A DNA stretch of 64,000 nt, taken from assembly GCF_000017625.1 (NCBI RefSeq), contig NC_009712.1, positions 1,426,001 to 1,490,000 of the forward strand, given 5' to 3'. The position numbers and the translations under genes are program-made. The notes under the pieces are model-generated. The model searched no databases, was not told the origin of the DNA, and worked only from the letters and a program-made list of their open reading frames with translations. Position 1 is the first letter of the stretch. Each line of letters opens with the position of its first letter. This document shows positions 63,063 to 64,000 of the stretch, piece by piece. The stretch is from Methanoregula boonei 6A8 (GTDB lineage Archaea > Halobacteriota > Methanomicrobia > Methanomicrobiales > Methanospirillaceae).

Positions 63063-63893
63063 ATGATCCCTACCGCAAAAATCCCACGCATGGCCCTGGC
63101 CTGCGCTATTTTCTGCCTTGCGGTTCTCCTCATAGCCCCGGCCCATGCATTTACTGCAGACTCTCTTGCCATCGCGGTGGGAACAAACGGTGATGCGATT
63201 GCAGATTTCCATTATACACTTGAGGGTGTGATTGAGAACGCCATCCCGCTCTCTGTGCTTCAGGACCAGCTGATCAAGGGGCTTGCAACCAGTTCCGATC
63301 CTCCACAGGTCATATCCTTTAATAAATCTGACGCAAGGCTTCTTCTGAAAAATTTCGCGGTCCCAAATACGGTGTCAAACGGAACCGAGTACCAGACCGC
63401 CTCCATGGACTTTTCCAAAGCCCAGGTAGCACTAAAAAATTCAGCAGTAAGTACCGTAATCACTGCAGATTTTACCCCAAAGATCACTACGGTTACCTTC
63501 CCGGACGGATACTCACAGCAGTTTACCGATCAGTCCACCCTTCCCGGGATTGATCACGTCATTGCCGGCACATCACAGGCAGGCTCCCTCCAGGTAAACA
63601 CGTCACCCGAACACGCGCGGATTTCTGTTGACGGCGCCTATATCGGCGAGAGCCCCGGGCTCTTTTCGGGCATTTCCCCGGGAAACCACCAGATTTTGCT
63701 TGAGGCCGATGGCTTTGTACCCCTTTCCCGTAATGTCACAGTGACCGCAGGACAAACCGCCCAGCTCGCAGTAATCCTGTCCTATGCTACAACTCCGACA
63801 CCGCAATCGGGGGCGCCGGGAACCGGGCCGGTAATCGTGGCAATTGCCCTTGCCGGGAGCTGCGTTCTTCTCCTGCACAGGAAAATGGCCTGA
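63063..63893 (+). CDS. Secreted anchored protein with N-terminal unknown domain and PEGA domain
   Basis: 276 residues. A signal peptide (RMALACAIFCLAVLLIAPAHA) is followed by a ~150-residue domain (VGTNGDAIADFHYTLEGVI...) that aligns with the protein at 5431, a PEGA domain LQVNTSPEHARISVDGAYIG...GISPGNHQILLEADGFVPLSRNVTV, a short Thr/Pro/Gly linker and a C-terminal helix (GPVIVAIALAGSCVLLLHRKMA). ATG 63090 (MALAC) is also possible. Surface location is clear; function unknown. Confidence 0.82.
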   Translation: MIPTAKIPRMALACAIFCLAVLLIAPAHAFTADSLAIAVGTNGDAIADFHYTLEGVIENAIPLSVLQDQLIKGLATSSDPPQVISFNKSDARLLLKNFAVPNTVSNGTEYQTASMDFSKAQVALKNSAVSTVITADFTPKITTVTFPDGYSQQFTDQSTLPGIDHVIAGTSQAGSLQVNTSPEHARISVDGAYIGESPGLFSGISPGNHQILLEADGFVPLSRNVTVTAGQTAQLAVILSYATTPTPQSGAPGTGPVIVAIALAGSCVLLLHRKMA

Positions 63894-64000
63894 TCCTTTT
63901 TTGTTCATTTCCTGCTCTGTAACCTCAAGTGTTCCCTATAGATCTCCTGCCGGGTGCAGGATTGATAAGCCCGGCATACCTATCAAAAGAGTACACTTCC

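Overview
The window is one contiguous piece of a methanogenic archaeal chromosome, most probably order Methanomicrobiales and Methanoregula-like (the genus is an inference from gene content and secreted-protein style). Archaeal markers are the primase large subunit, ribosomal protein S17e, Alba, CobY and the archaeosine radical-SAM enzyme. Methanogen markers are four coenzyme F430 (cfb) genes, methanogenesis marker protein 9, a beta-RFAP synthase-like protein and a Dsr-like protein. Genes are dense, often overlap as ATGA, and many have clear GGAG/GGAGG ribosome-binding sites and TATA boxes.

Layout. 1-5.9 kb: 3' end of priL, a 59-residue membrane protein on the minus strand, a DUF2111-like protein, rps17e, then the lysine-branch genes dapA-dapB-ferredoxin-asd, and alba. 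5.4-10 kb: a secreted protein, a DUF373 membrane protein, a coiled-coil protein, and a two-gene cell-division unit in which a 59-residue ribbon-helix-helix protein (CdrS-like) precedes ftsZ behind three TGTCTG repeats spaced exactly 22 bp. 10-15.5 kb: cobalamin genes cobD-cobY, ornithine cyclodeaminase-like, RaSEA, a surface protein and tRNA-Ser. 15.6-19.8 kb: hypC-hypA-hypE, facing a compact minus-strand unit (marker protein 9, CitG-like, DUF447). 20-25.3 kb: cfbA-cfbE-cfbD-cfbB and ilvE, then tRNA-Glu.

25.5-36 kb is an accessory region, AT-rich in several parts: an HNH-nuclease protein next to tRNA-Glu, two ~350 bp imperfect direct repeats about 8.4 kb apart, and between them a small membrane protein, an 11-PKD-domain secreted protein translationally coupled to a seven-repeat propeller protein with a caspase-fold-like C-terminus, and a lipoprotein.

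36-51 kb: a DUF350/TetR divergent pair, two unrecognised proteins, a chitin-binding-domain remnant, PEGA- and PKD-type surface proteins, serS, a metal-transport operon (Nramp-like transporter with changed metal-site motifs, a one-helix protein, and a PRC/MgtE-N/CBS regulator), a methyltransferase, a siroheme Dsr-like protein and a DUF2115 protein. 51-64 kb: leuA/cimA-ilvB-ilvN, lactate permease, a flavin mutase-like protein with a GT2 glycosyltransferase, a thioesterase, a DUF2148 protein, gpmA, a beta-RFAP synthase-like protein, a DedA protein and a PEGA surface protein.

The genes together describe an autotrophic-type methanogen that makes its own lysine, branched-chain amino acids, proline, cobamides, F430 and [NiFe] hydrogenase centres, and that carries a variable set of large cell-surface proteins. 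All family assignments come from reading motifs; no database search was run.
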